Shown here one piece after another: positions 1 through 5,813 of a stretch of 5,913 nt of DNA. The DNA is from an uncultured Veillonella sp. Lineage in GTDB: Bacteria > Bacillota > Negativicutes > Veillonellales > Veillonellaceae. The stretch is from the NCBI GenBank assembly GCA_900550175.1, contig URQX01000098.1, positions 1 through 5,913 on the forward strand, read 5' to 3'. The position numbers and the translations under genes are program-made. Within the stretch, counting starts at the first letter, position 1; the number at the start of each line of letters is the position of its first letter. Below the pieces are notes generated by a model. The model saw only the letters and a program-made list of their open reading frames with translations. It was not told the DNA's origin and made no database searches.

Positions 1-1114
1 AATCAATACCAGACATACAATATTGATCAGGCTTAGGACAACGTCGTTTACGACATCCTAAACAATCTAACTCAGAATTAACAAGAACCTTGAAGTTTCC
101 CGTCAGTGGTCCCCACAGCTTAGGGTCCGTTGGCCCAAAAAGTGCTACTACAGGTTTGTTTAATGCTAATGCAATATGTAATGAACCTGTATCAGCAGTC
201 ACTACTACATCACAACTTTCAATTAAAGCTCCCACCTCTTGAAGTGTGGTCTTTCCTAACATATTCAGCATAATTTTATCAAGTCCATCTGCTGTTAAGG
301 TATCCATCAACGGTTTGTATTGAGTAGCCTCTTTAGGACCGCCTACACACACAAAATTAGCCCTGTATTGAAGTGATTTAATAAGTGAATACCATTTTTC
401 TTGAGGCCACTCTTTCGTCGCCCAAGACGTGCCTAAAACAAGTCCTATACGCAGTGGCTTTTCAATCTCTCCACGACTTAAAGAGGTATCACAACTAATT
501 GCTTCCCACTGATTTTCTGCCCAAGCATGCAAATTAGAGGGCACAAAAAAATCCATGTGATATATATTTTTACCAGTTGCGCCATTATCTATAGTAGTTT
601 TTTCCTTATCATCAGAACTGGGAACAGATGTATATAAGCTATTATGCTCTGCAACAGCTGTATTCAGTAATCTAGCAACCTCTATATAACGCTTGATGAC
701 ATGATTGGTACTAGGCTTTGCTTTGTAGTTTGTAAACATCCAATTGAGCTCTTTTGTACCACCAAGTCCTAGGCGGATAGGTGCACCTGATGCTAATAAA
801 ACAAGTCCTGTTATGAGTCGACCTTGTACATCAACAGCCACATCAAATTTGTATGGTTTTAACTTAGCTCTAAGCTCCCACCACATGCGCCACATCGTTG
901 GAATATGTAGTTTTTTAGAATGTGCTTCGTATTCATCCCGTTCCCAAGGAATAATTTCATCTACATAAGGGTTGCCCTGTAAAAGTTCCACCATGCTAGG
1001 TGTTGCAATCCAATGTAGCTTGGCCTCTGGGTAGTGTTCTTTTATCCAGCGCGCAGCAGGGGTGGCATGTAGGATATCACCTATGTAGCTGAGTCGTACA
1101 AATAATATATTCAT
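1..1114 (-). CDS. GT9 family glycosyltransferase (LPS heptosyltransferase-like), partial
   Basis: Begins at ATG 1112-1114 with an AAGGA ribosome binding site about 6 nt upstream. It stays open for 371 codons to the left edge, so the C-terminus is missing. The protein starts MNILFVRLSYIGDILHATPA, the GT9 N-terminal signature, with a candidate catalytic Asp13. The second Rossmann domain holds a KEWP motif (Lys234), TADTGSLHIA (306-315, nucleotide-sugar binding) and ALFGPTDP (324-331). Near the edge there is a Cys cluster (C351, C354, C359, C366) seen in many GT9 enzymes. GT9 members such as WaaC and WaaF transfer heptose from ADP-heptose to the LPS inner core at the cytoplasmic face of the inner membrane. 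The exact sugar and acceptor cannot be read from the sequence. It follows the envelope operon on the same strand but is separated from it by a hairpin, so it may have its own promoter or depend on readthrough. Family assignment is firm; the WaaF-like role is inferred. Confidence 0.93.
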   Translation of the reverse strand, partial: MNILFVRLSYIGDILHATPAARWIKEHYPEAKLHWIATPSMVELLQGNPYVDEIIPWERDEYEAHSKKLHIPTMWRMWWELRAKLKPYKFDVAVDVQGRLITGLVLLASGAPIRLGLGGTKELNWMFTNYKAKPSTNHVIKRYIEVARLLNTAVAEHNSLYTSVPSSDDKEKTTIDNGATGKNIYHMDFFVPSNLHAWAENQWEAISCDTSLSRGEIEKPLRIGLVLGTSWATKEWPQEKWYSLIKSLQYRANFVCVGGPKEATQYKPLMDTLTADGLDKIMLNMLGKTTLQEVGALIESCDVVVTADTGSLHIALALNKPVVALFGPTDPKLWGPLTGNFKVLVNSELDCLGCRKRRCPKPDQYCMSGID

Positions 1115-1147
1115 ATATATCCTTATAGTACAAATGAGTATAGGAAT

Positions 1148-1180
1148 AAAGCCTTTATAATGAATCATTATAAAGGCTTT
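1148..1180 (-). terminator. Perfect 15-bp hairpin after the envelope operon
   Basis: The arms AAAGCCTTTATAATG (1148-1162) and its exact reverse complement (1166-1180) flank a 3-nt loop. The hairpin begins 3 nt past the stop codon of the 313-aa protein, so by position it terminates the minus-strand operon. On the minus strand the stem is followed only by TTTATT, a weak U-tract. On the plus strand the tract is TTTTTATT. It may work in both directions, or be leaky towards the GT9 gene downstream. Confidence 0.75.
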
Positions 1181-1183
1181 TTA

Positions 1184-2125
1184 TTAGGATTTCTTTTTAC
1201 TATCACTAGATGATTTAGATGATGTATCATCCTCTGTTACCTTCGTAGTTTCGTCACTACCATCCTTAATGATAGTTTTTACATCAGACAATGTTAATTC
1301 ATTGAATGTTGTTGGATGATTGTATTTATAAGCTGGTTTAAAGCCTACGCCTAATTTACCTGTATACACAGTTAGGGCATTATTATCTTCATCCACGCGA
1401 GCAATATAGATAGTTTTATCCATATCAACGCCAATTAGACGGAAACGCCCTGGTGGATTAATAACACGCCAACCACCTTCAATGCCGTTAAACATGAAGA
1501 TATCTCCAGTCTTAGCGTTGTCATAGAAGAATCTATCTTCATCATAGAATACGCCAATATGGCCAATATCAGTAGCTTGCATATACACACGACGCGTATC
1601 ATAGTTCGCATCAGTACGATAAATGCGATATGCGTGTTCTTGAACTTTTACCTTCATGTAAACAACATTCGTCGCTTCAGAATAGGCGGCATCTACGATC
1701 TTACTATTACGAGGCAAATCTTCAAGTTTAGTATCTACTTCATGTTCAGGATCATCCGCATTGAGACGAGCCAAAACAACCTCTCTAGAGTCATATAGAC
1801 CCATGATGGCATAGTTACGGTCAGGCATCCAACTAAAGTAACTAATAGAGCGGCCCTTCAAATCTATTGTGGTAGGCTTGCTTTCATTAGCCTTATAAAT
1901 TTTCAAAGAGCTTTCAGTAACAACCGCCATAAACTGACGGTCATAAGATACATACTTAGTACCTTCCTTTATATCAGGGAAGTTTTTAGTATCATCCTTA
2001 GACGCGCCGGCTACATTAAAATCTGTAGTCGGAGCAAACATATATTGATCAAGGTATAGGTACACCCCACCTTGCAGAAGAATACCTACCGCAAAGGCGC
2101 TCAGTACACGCGTAAAAGGTTTCAT
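1184..2125 (-). CDS. Membrane-anchored orphan protein with propeller-like repeats
   Basis: 313 aa. I do not recognise a named family. An N-terminal hydrophobic segment (about residues 7-26, after MKPFTR) is a signal anchor that should place the rest outside the inner membrane. Residues about 55-270 are rich in short beta-strand units of the type YVSYDRQFMAVV, SSLKIYKA, YFSWMPDRNYAIMGLYDS and NVVYMKVK. These alternate an aromatic/Asp turn with a 'value printed as a strand' pattern, reminiscent of WD40/TolB/DPP-IV-like beta-propeller blades but too divergent to name. The C-terminus (about 290-313) is a low-complexity Asp/Ser/Lys tail ending SSSDSKKKS. The ATG start is fixed by an AGGAGG site 4 nt upstream (2130-2135), whose first bases are the stop codon of the glycosidase gene (TAGGAGG). 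It is therefore the last gene of the deacetylase-glycosidase operon and is translationally coupled. A role as scaffold or glycan-binding partner of the two enzymes is inference. Confidence 0.9.
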   Translation of the reverse strand: MKPFTRVLSAFAVGILLQGGVYLYLDQYMFAPTTDFNVAGASKDDTKNFPDIKEGTKYVSYDRQFMAVVTESSLKIYKANESKPTTIDLKGRSISYFSWMPDRNYAIMGLYDSREVVLARLNADDPEHEVDTKLEDLPRNSKIVDAAYSEATNVVYMKVKVQEHAYRIYRTDANYDTRRVYMQATDIGHIGVFYDEDRFFYDNAKTGDIFMFNGIEGGWRVINPPGRFRLIGVDMDKTIYIARVDEDNNALTVYTGKLGVGFKPAYKYNHPTTFNELTLSDVKTIIKDGSDETTKVTEDDTSSKSSSDSKKKS

Positions 2126-2133
2126 GTGTCCTC

Positions 2134-3072
2134 CTATTTCACGATAAACGCCGTTGGGATCATGCGTTCCCCTAACAAATCGGCTGGTTTATTTACTACT
2201 TTACCATTGAGGTATAGTGTAGAACTAGAACCACCATCTAAATTCGCTGCAATGTAGCAACCTTTTTCATAGAGAATATCTTGTACGTCACGTAATGTAG
2301 CGCCAAGAGAATAACCTGGTTGACGACCATCAATTACGAGGAATAGTACTGTACCATCTTTCTTTTGACCGATAGCAGTACGTGGACCTACGCCCCAGCC
2401 GCCATCGCCTTCAGTAATCATCTTCTTACCATCTACGATAAGAGGTGGGCCAAAAGTAATACCTTCCATGGCTTTCATATCACCAAGTTGTGTTTTGTCA
2501 TAGTTACCTGCAATAAGGTTACCAGATTTAGAGAAGCCTACAAAGTCTACCGCTTCTTCAGGGCCTACATCCTTACCGATGACATATTCACCATCATGCA
2601 AGATAAAGCCATATGGCAAACGGCCTGTACCAGTACCATTAGGATCGTGGAAACCACCGCCATTGATAGCAGCTACCGCATTATTCATCTTCGCAATATT
2701 ACTTGTAGTATCGCCTTTTTCTTGAATATTAGCAGCTGTACCGACTTCAATACGACGAGGATCTGGAATTTCAAGAATATAGCCTACATAACGAGCAGAC
2801 TGAATTTTTTCAAGGTTTAAACTCTTATCTTCACGAGCATTAAACTTGAACAAATCTTGGCTTTTAACAACACCAACAGTGCCCAAAATAGATTGCAATT
2901 CATCTTCACTGAATAGCCATGTAATGTAATGAGGATGGCGAGATTGCAATATGGCACCAATAACGGCGCGCTTTACATTATTAAACGGTCCAAAGAGCAC
3001 CACGAATGGTGAGGTTACAACGGTAAATAGGAACACCATGATGATGAACTTTACCCAATTCTTTTTGAACAA
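2134..3072 (-). CDS. Phosphodiester glycosidase family protein (NAGPA domain), membrane-anchored
   Basis: 312 aa with an N-terminal transmembrane anchor (about residues 8-30) and an extracytoplasmic NAGPA-type domain (about 95-312). Diagnostic motifs in order are AAINGGGF (134-141), GPRTAIG (229-235), DGRQPGYS (248-255) and NLDGGSSSTL (277-286), the conserved core of this family. The founding member is the human uncovering enzyme, which removes GlcNAc from a GlcNAc-1-phosphodiester. Bacterial members are linked to surface or exopolysaccharides and probably cleave sugar phosphodiesters; the substrate here is unknown. The start is TTG (no ATG in frame before the middle of the anchor), supported by AAGGAG 7 nt upstream, so the membrane segment is complete. 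It follows the deacetylase by 11 nt and precedes the orphan membrane protein by 8 nt, forming one operon. Family assignment is strong; reaction and substrate are inferred from the family. Confidence 0.92.
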   Translation of the reverse strand: MFKKNWVKFIIMVFLFTVVTSPFVVLFGPFNNVKRAVIGAILQSRHPHYITWLFSEDELQSILGTVGVVKSQDLFKFNAREDKSLNLEKIQSARYVGYILEIPDPRRIEVGTAANIQEKGDTTSNIAKMNNAVAAINGGGFHDPNGTGTGRLPYGFILHDGEYVIGKDVGPEEAVDFVGFSKSGNLIAGNYDKTQLGDMKAMEGITFGPPLIVDGKKMITEGDGGWGVGPRTAIGQKKDGTVLFLVIDGRQPGYSLGATLRDVQDILYEKGCYIAANLDGGSSSTLYLNGKVVNKPADLLGERMIPTAFIVK

Positions 3073-3079
3073 TGTATTT

Positions 3080-3086
3080 CTCCTTA
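3080..3086 (-). promoter_or_regulatory. Ribosome binding site fused to a stop codon; fixes the TTG start
   Basis: On the minus strand TAAGGAG combines the deacetylase stop codon (TAA, 3084-3086) with the Shine-Dalgarno AAGGAG (3080-3085), 7 nt before TTG at 3070-3072. No in-frame ATG has comparable support, and later ATGs would cut the membrane anchor, so this site decides the start of the glycosidase gene and implies termination-reinitiation coupling. Confidence 0.8.
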
Positions 3087-3887
3087 TAAATCAGTGAAAT
3101 GTTCGGTGCTAATGCGTTCTTCAAAATGTTTGATATCAACAGCATTACCAACCCAAACACGCAAAATATTATATGGATTATCACCTGTATGAGCCCAGCC
3201 AGATTTCATGGCCATACTCATTTTAATGCCCGCTTTTTTAGTGGCAGCATCGGTGAATTCATTTTTATCTCCATAAGGATAGCAGAACCAAGGATTATCC
3301 TTGATGCCTACTTCTTTCGCGAGGGCTTCTTGAGCCTTTGTAATATTTTCTATTTGCTTAGCTTCAGACAATTGTCCCATTTCGATATGTTGGAACCCGT
3401 GATTAGAAATGGTGATACCATTCTTATGCATTTCACGAATTTGATCCCAAGTTAACCGAGTGCCTACATCGCCAGGATTGATAAACACAGTAGCTGCAAA
3501 ACCATATTCTTTCATGATTGGATATACGATAGAATACGTATCAGCATATCCGTCATCGAAGGTTAATACAACTGGTTTTTCAGGTACTGCTGTACCATTC
3601 ACAACATAATCATATAGTTGATCCATCGTTAGTGGATTATAGCCATTATCTTTGAGGAACTTCATTTGTTCTCTGAATAAATCCTCACGAATAACCGCAT
3701 CATTATCTTTATCGTCGCCAATTTTATGATACATAAGAACAGGAATACCTGATGGATGTACCATTTTGACTTCTTTTACTGGTGGCGCTGAACTAGTGGG
3801 CTCTGTTTTTTGTGAAAGCAGTCCACATCCTGCTAAAACCATTGTCAATGCGACAACTAATAGTGTTACCAATGGAATCCGTTTCAT
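3084..3887 (-). CDS. Polysaccharide deacetylase lipoprotein (CE4/NodB family)
   Basis: 267 aa. A lipoprotein signal peptide (residues 1-20) ends in the lipobox VLAGC with Cys21, followed by a Ser/Thr/Pro linker to about residue 46. The NodB homology domain then shows LTFDDGY (108-114, catalytic Asp111 and metal Asp112), SNHGFQH (161-167, metal ligands His163 and His167), FCYPYG (201-206) and a late ILRVWVG segment (241-247). These are the CE4 motifs. Members remove N- or O-acetyl groups from glycans such as peptidoglycan or poly-GlcNAc-like polymers using a divalent metal. The YPYG form of motif 3 resembles the PgaB/IcaB-like branch more than the RPPxG branch. The start is taken at ATG 3885-3887, not the in-frame ATG 24 nt upstream, because AGGAGG sits 4 nt before it and the lipoprotein signal begins there (MKRIPL). 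It is first in the operon with the glycosidase and orphan gene; the target glycan is not identifiable. Confidence 0.95.
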   Translation of the reverse strand: MKRIPLVTLLVVALTMVLAGCGLLSQKTEPTSSAPPVKEVKMVHPSGIPVLMYHKIGDDKDNDAVIREDLFREQMKFLKDNGYNPLTMDQLYDYVVNGTAVPEKPVVLTFDDGYADTYSIVYPIMKEYGFAATVFINPGDVGTRLTWDQIREMHKNGITISNHGFQHIEMGQLSEAKQIENITKAQEALAKEVGIKDNPWFCYPYGDKNEFTDAATKKAGIKMSMAMKSGWAHTGDNPYNILRVWVGNAVDIKHFEERISTEHFTDL

Positions 3888-3924
3888 AGGTCCTCCTCTA
3901 TTAGAACACAATTATATACAGAAT

Positions 3925-3953
3925 ATTATAACATTTCTATGAAGATTAGTAAA
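3925..3953 (-). promoter_or_regulatory. Predicted sigma-A-type promoter of the envelope operon
   Basis: On the minus strand TTTACT (3948-3953; 4 of 6 matches to TTGACA), a 17-nt spacer and a perfect TATAAT (3925-3930) lie about 38 nt upstream of the deacetylase ATG. This predicts a leader of about 30 nt that contains the AGGAGG site. A second TATAAT (3911-3916) has no fitting -35 box. The region is AT-rich, so chance matches are possible. Confidence 0.55.
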
Positions 3954-3956
3954 AAA

Positions 3957-4058
3957 CTAACGCTTTACTAGTACCTCATCAATCGATTTTCTAGGTCTAG
4001 GATACATAGGCTCATCTAGAATACCTATGCCAATGATTACCTGTACATCTAGTACTAT
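3957..4058 (-). pseudogene. Relic of a nitroreductase C-terminus
   Basis: Minus-strand reading from 4058 to a TAG stop at 3957-3959 gives a 33-residue stretch that looks like real protein: VQVIIGIG followed by DEPMYPRPRKSIDEVLVKR. It closely resembles the extreme C-terminus of nitroreductase-family flavoproteins, which usually end in a hydrophobic strand, a G-Y/I-G-type turn, an E-P-x-P-RPRK segment and a short helix. It has no start codon or ribosome binding site. Upstream in the same frame there are stops at 4059-4061 and 4080-4082, and no other recognisable nitroreductase sequence remains. I infer that most of an ancestral gene between the hydrolase and the deacetylase was deleted, leaving the 3' end. 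The assignment rests on motif memory and is moderate. Confidence 0.5.
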
Positions 4059-4204
4059 CTAAATCCATTCTATCCATTCCTACAAAAGAATAGTATTTAA
4101 ACTATTATCATTGTCATATTGTAATACTCTCAATAATGCTTTAATATTCTAATTATATACTATATAGCGTAAACTATACTATTTAAATACACAGAGGATT
4201 TACC
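4059..4204. other. AT-rich intergenic leader before the hydrolase gene
   Basis: No gene is visible in this stretch. The most plausible plus-strand promoter is TTGTAA (4119-4124), 17 nt, TAATAT (4142-4147); alternatives such as TATACT at 4175-4180 lack a -35 partner. These are weak calls in very AT-rich sequence. A short tandem-like repeat, CCATTCTATCCATTCC, lies at about 4065-4080. Confidence 0.3.
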
Positions 4205-4996
4205 ATGAAAAAACGCCTTACTCTTATACAAATGGATGTCCACGTAAACGACGTAGAATATAACTACAATCGCGTTCAAGAGTTATTAACTCAATCTCTA
4301 TCTGAAAATCCAGATATTATCGTATTACCTGAAACCTGGAACACTGGCTTTTATCCATCAGACGATTTAATTACGATCGCCGACACAAATGGAGCCCGCA
4401 CGAAAGCCTTATTAAGTACATTCGCTAAAGAACATAACGTAAATATTGTGGGCGGATCTGTAGCAGTTGCAAAAGACAATCTCGTATTTAATACATCCTA
4501 TGTTTACAACCGAAGCGGTGAACTTGTAGGAGAATATTCCAAAATACATGGCTTTAGCCCTGCCAAAGAAGACAAATACTTTGCTAGCGGTACTCACACG
4601 ACCCATTTTGAACTCGATGGGATTCCTTGTAGCACGGTTATCTGTTACGACATCCGCTTCCCTGAGCTAGTGAGAATGGCTGCATTGCCAGGTACAGAAT
4701 TATTATTTGTGCCTGCTCAATGGCCTACTATGCGTCTACGACACTGGCAAGTACTCAATGAAGTGCGGGCTATTGAAAACCAACTCTTCGTCTGTGCCGT
4801 AAACGGCTGCGGCACAGTGGGCCGTGTTCAAAGTACAGGGCACTCCGCGGTATATGATCCATGGGGTACAAACCTACTTGAAATGGATACGAACGAAGGC
4901 ATTGCTTCCATAGACATCGACCTCGCTGTAGTCGAAGACATTCGTAACAAAATTAATATCTTTAGAGATCGTAAACCGGAACTCTATAACCTATAA
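4205..4996 (+). CDS. Carbon-nitrogen hydrolase (nitrilase superfamily amidase)
   Basis: 263 aa, a full-length single-domain nitrilase-superfamily protein, cytoplasmic (no signal peptide). The Glu-Lys-Cys catalytic triad is visible: Glu43 in LPETWNTGF (41-49), Lys113 in YSKIHGFSP (111-119) and nucleophile Cys147 in VICYDIRFPEL (145-155). These enzymes hydrolyse non-peptide C-N bonds in small amides through a thioester intermediate. Overall form and length resemble the omega-amidase/MtnU/YafV group, which acts on alpha-keto acid amides such as 2-oxoglutaramate, but the substrate cannot be fixed from sequence and no methionine-salvage genes are nearby. AGAGG at 4193-4197, 7 nt before the ATG, supports the start. 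The gene is alone on its strand, divergent from the envelope operon and convergent with the toxin-antitoxin operon, with a hairpin 2 nt after its stop codon. Family call is secure; specificity is not. Confidence 0.95.
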   Translation: MKKRLTLIQMDVHVNDVEYNYNRVQELLTQSLSENPDIIVLPETWNTGFYPSDDLITIADTNGARTKALLSTFAKEHNVNIVGGSVAVAKDNLVFNTSYVYNRSGELVGEYSKIHGFSPAKEDKYFASGTHTTHFELDGIPCSTVICYDIRFPELVRMAALPGTELLFVPAQWPTMRLRHWQVLNEVRAIENQLFVCAVNGCGTVGRVQSTGHSAVYDPWGTNLLEMDTNEGIASIDIDLAVVEDIRNKINIFRDRKPELYNL

Positions 4997-4998
4997 CA

Positions 4999-5065
4999 AA
5001 AAGGCACATTGTTTTGAACTACCTCCTAAAATTAGGGAGATCATTCGATTAACAATGTGCCTTTT
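4999..5065. terminator. Long bidirectional hairpin between convergent genes
   Basis: A perfect 15-bp inverted repeat, AAAAGGCACATTGTT (4999-5013) with its complement at 5051-5065, is followed by T-rich tails on both strands (TTTTATTGTATT on plus, TTTTTGTTATA on minus). It ends the hydrolase gene and can also end the toxin-antitoxin operon, whose last stop is at 5106. The 37-nt interior is itself partly complementary: CTCC at 5023-5026 pairs with GGAG at 5036-5039, and TTGAA at 5014-5018 pairs with 5044-5048 including one G-T pair. The whole unit is one long imperfect hairpin, longer than a usual terminator. Confidence 0.8.
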
Positions 5066-5105
5066 ATTGTATTAAGCTGTATGTAAGAAATAGATGACTC
5101 ATCCT

Positions 5106-5318
5106 TTAAAATTCAATAAGCTTCCACATATCCTCTGGAACTTGTTCTAGAGGTTTGTTTTTTGCCATAGCGTCTTTTAGAATATCAATCGTATCTTGTA
5201 CCTCTTGTTTATCCTTTGTATTTGGATCGTGTAGAACGACACGGTCCAAAGAGTCTTGTCCAAATTGTTTTAAGTATTCTTTTTCCACTTGATTAAGTTC
5301 ACGACGTAAGTATTTCAT
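5106..5318 (-). CDS. Small protein of unknown function, third gene of the toxin-antitoxin operon
   Basis: 70 aa; I do not recognise a family. The sequence begins MKYLRRELNQVEKEYLKQFG and looks largely helical, with an amphipathic N-terminal helix (about 3-20), a loop with a DPNTKD turn (31-36), a second helix (about 37-53) and a C-terminal PEDMWKLIEF (61-70). It is mildly acidic (15 Asp/Glu against 12 Lys/Arg), with no signal peptide, membrane segment or cysteine. The start at ATG 5316-5318 is chosen because AGAGG (5326-5330) lies 7 nt upstream; the longer frame to 5357 would overlap the toxin's end and has no such site. It begins 10 nt after the toxin stop codon, so it is almost certainly co-transcribed and is probably under the same operator. 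It could be an accessory regulator, an extra neutralising factor or an unrelated passenger; nothing in the sequence decides. Confidence 0.82.
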   Translation of the reverse strand: MKYLRRELNQVEKEYLKQFGQDSLDRVVLHDPNTKDKQEVQDTIDILKDAMAKNKPLEQVPEDMWKLIEF

Positions 5319-5328
5319 AGTATAGCCT

Positions 5329-5595
5329 CTATTTGTAAATATCCTTTCTGTGACCAACTTCTAAAGCTAAAATGATGCATCTATCGTCATTAATGTCAGC
5401 AATCACTCTATAGTTACCAATGCGATAACGCCACAGCCCCGTCTTATTACCTGTTAGTGATTTTCCTGAATATCTAGGATTTTCTACATTATCTACGTTC
5501 TTAATAAGCCAATTAAAGAGATAACGTTGTGTTGATTTATCGAGCTTAGAAAATTGCTTATCAAATCGTTTAGAGAACTCAAGTTTATAAGCCAT
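5329..5595 (-). CDS. RelE/ParE-superfamily toxin (RelE-type mRNA interferase)
   Basis: 88 aa from ATG 5593-5595: MAYKLEFSKRFDKQFSKLDK, the typical RelE-type first strand and Lys/Arg-rich helices. The core strands carry LWRYRIGNYRVIADI (54-68) and the C-terminus ends EVGHRKDIYK (79-88). By alignment in mind with E. coli RelE, Arg63 matches Arg61, Arg83 matches Arg81 and Tyr87 matches Tyr87; the RelE Lys52/Lys54 positions appear to be Arg56/Arg58. RelE toxins cut mRNA in the ribosomal A site. The motif set makes RelE-like activity more likely than ParE gyrase poisoning, though this is not proven. The ATG overlaps the last 11 nt of the antitoxin gene and has no strong ribosome binding site of its own, implying coupling to antitoxin translation. 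An in-frame GTG at 5602-5604 is a less likely start. Confidence 0.92.
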   Translation of the reverse strand: MAYKLEFSKRFDKQFSKLDKSTQRYLFNWLIKNVDNVENPRYSGKSLTGNKTGLWRYRIGNYRVIADINDDRCIILALEVGHRKDIYK

Positions 5596-5806
5596 ATTTT
5601 GCACGCATTTCCGCCACAGAATACGTAACAGGATCTTGCTTATATTCTGCTAATGCTTTTTGACCTACCTTAAGATCAAATTCATCTTCAATCTTTTCCA
5701 ATAAAGCCTTCTTAAAAAGTGTAGAAAGTGTTTCATCCATAAACTCAGCATATGTTTTAAATAGCTCTTCTTCTTGTTCATTTAAACGGACTGAAATATT
5801 TGCCAT
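5585..5806 (-). CDS. RelB-type ribbon-helix-helix antitoxin
   Basis: 73 aa. Residues 1-45 (ANISVRLNEQEEELF, then two helices with DETLSTLFKKALLEKIED) fit a ribbon-helix-helix DNA-binding fold: one beta strand (NISVRL) that inserts into the major groove as a dimer, then two helices. The C-terminal part (about 46-73, KALAEYKQDPVTYSVAEMRAKYGL without the first residues) matches the toxin-wrapping tail of the small RelB/DUF6290-like antitoxins. It should neutralise the downstream toxin and repress its own operon. The start is ATG 5804-5806 with AGGAGG 8 nt upstream (5815-5820). An in-frame GTG at 5813-5815 overlaps the ribosome binding site itself and is rejected. It is the first gene of the operon and lies directly behind a perfect palindrome. 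Confidence 0.92.
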   Translation of the reverse strand: MANISVRLNEQEEELFKTYAEFMDETLSTLFKKALLEKIEDEFDLKVGQKALAEYKQDPVTYSVAEMRAKYGL

Positions 5807-5813
5807 ATAAAGC

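Noticed and set aside
744..968. 74-aa open frame on the plus strand
   Set aside because: Antisense to the GT9 gene, which reads open through the whole region with conserved motifs.
2365..2820. 151-aa open frame on the plus strand
   Set aside because: It lies entirely opposite the conserved NAGPA-domain gene, has no ribosome binding site and an unlikely composition; it is an antisense shadow.
2981..3184. 67-aa frame on the minus strand spanning the deacetylase-glycosidase junction
   Set aside because: Out of frame with both well-supported genes and without its own ribosome binding site.
3099..3455. 118-aa open frame on the plus strand
   Set aside because: Antisense to the CE4 deacetylase whose motifs are intact; no translation signals.
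3888..3911. Longer deacetylase start (8 extra residues)
   Set aside because: The AGGAGG site and the lipoprotein signal peptide both point to the ATG at 3885-3887; the longer start would translate through the ribosome binding site.
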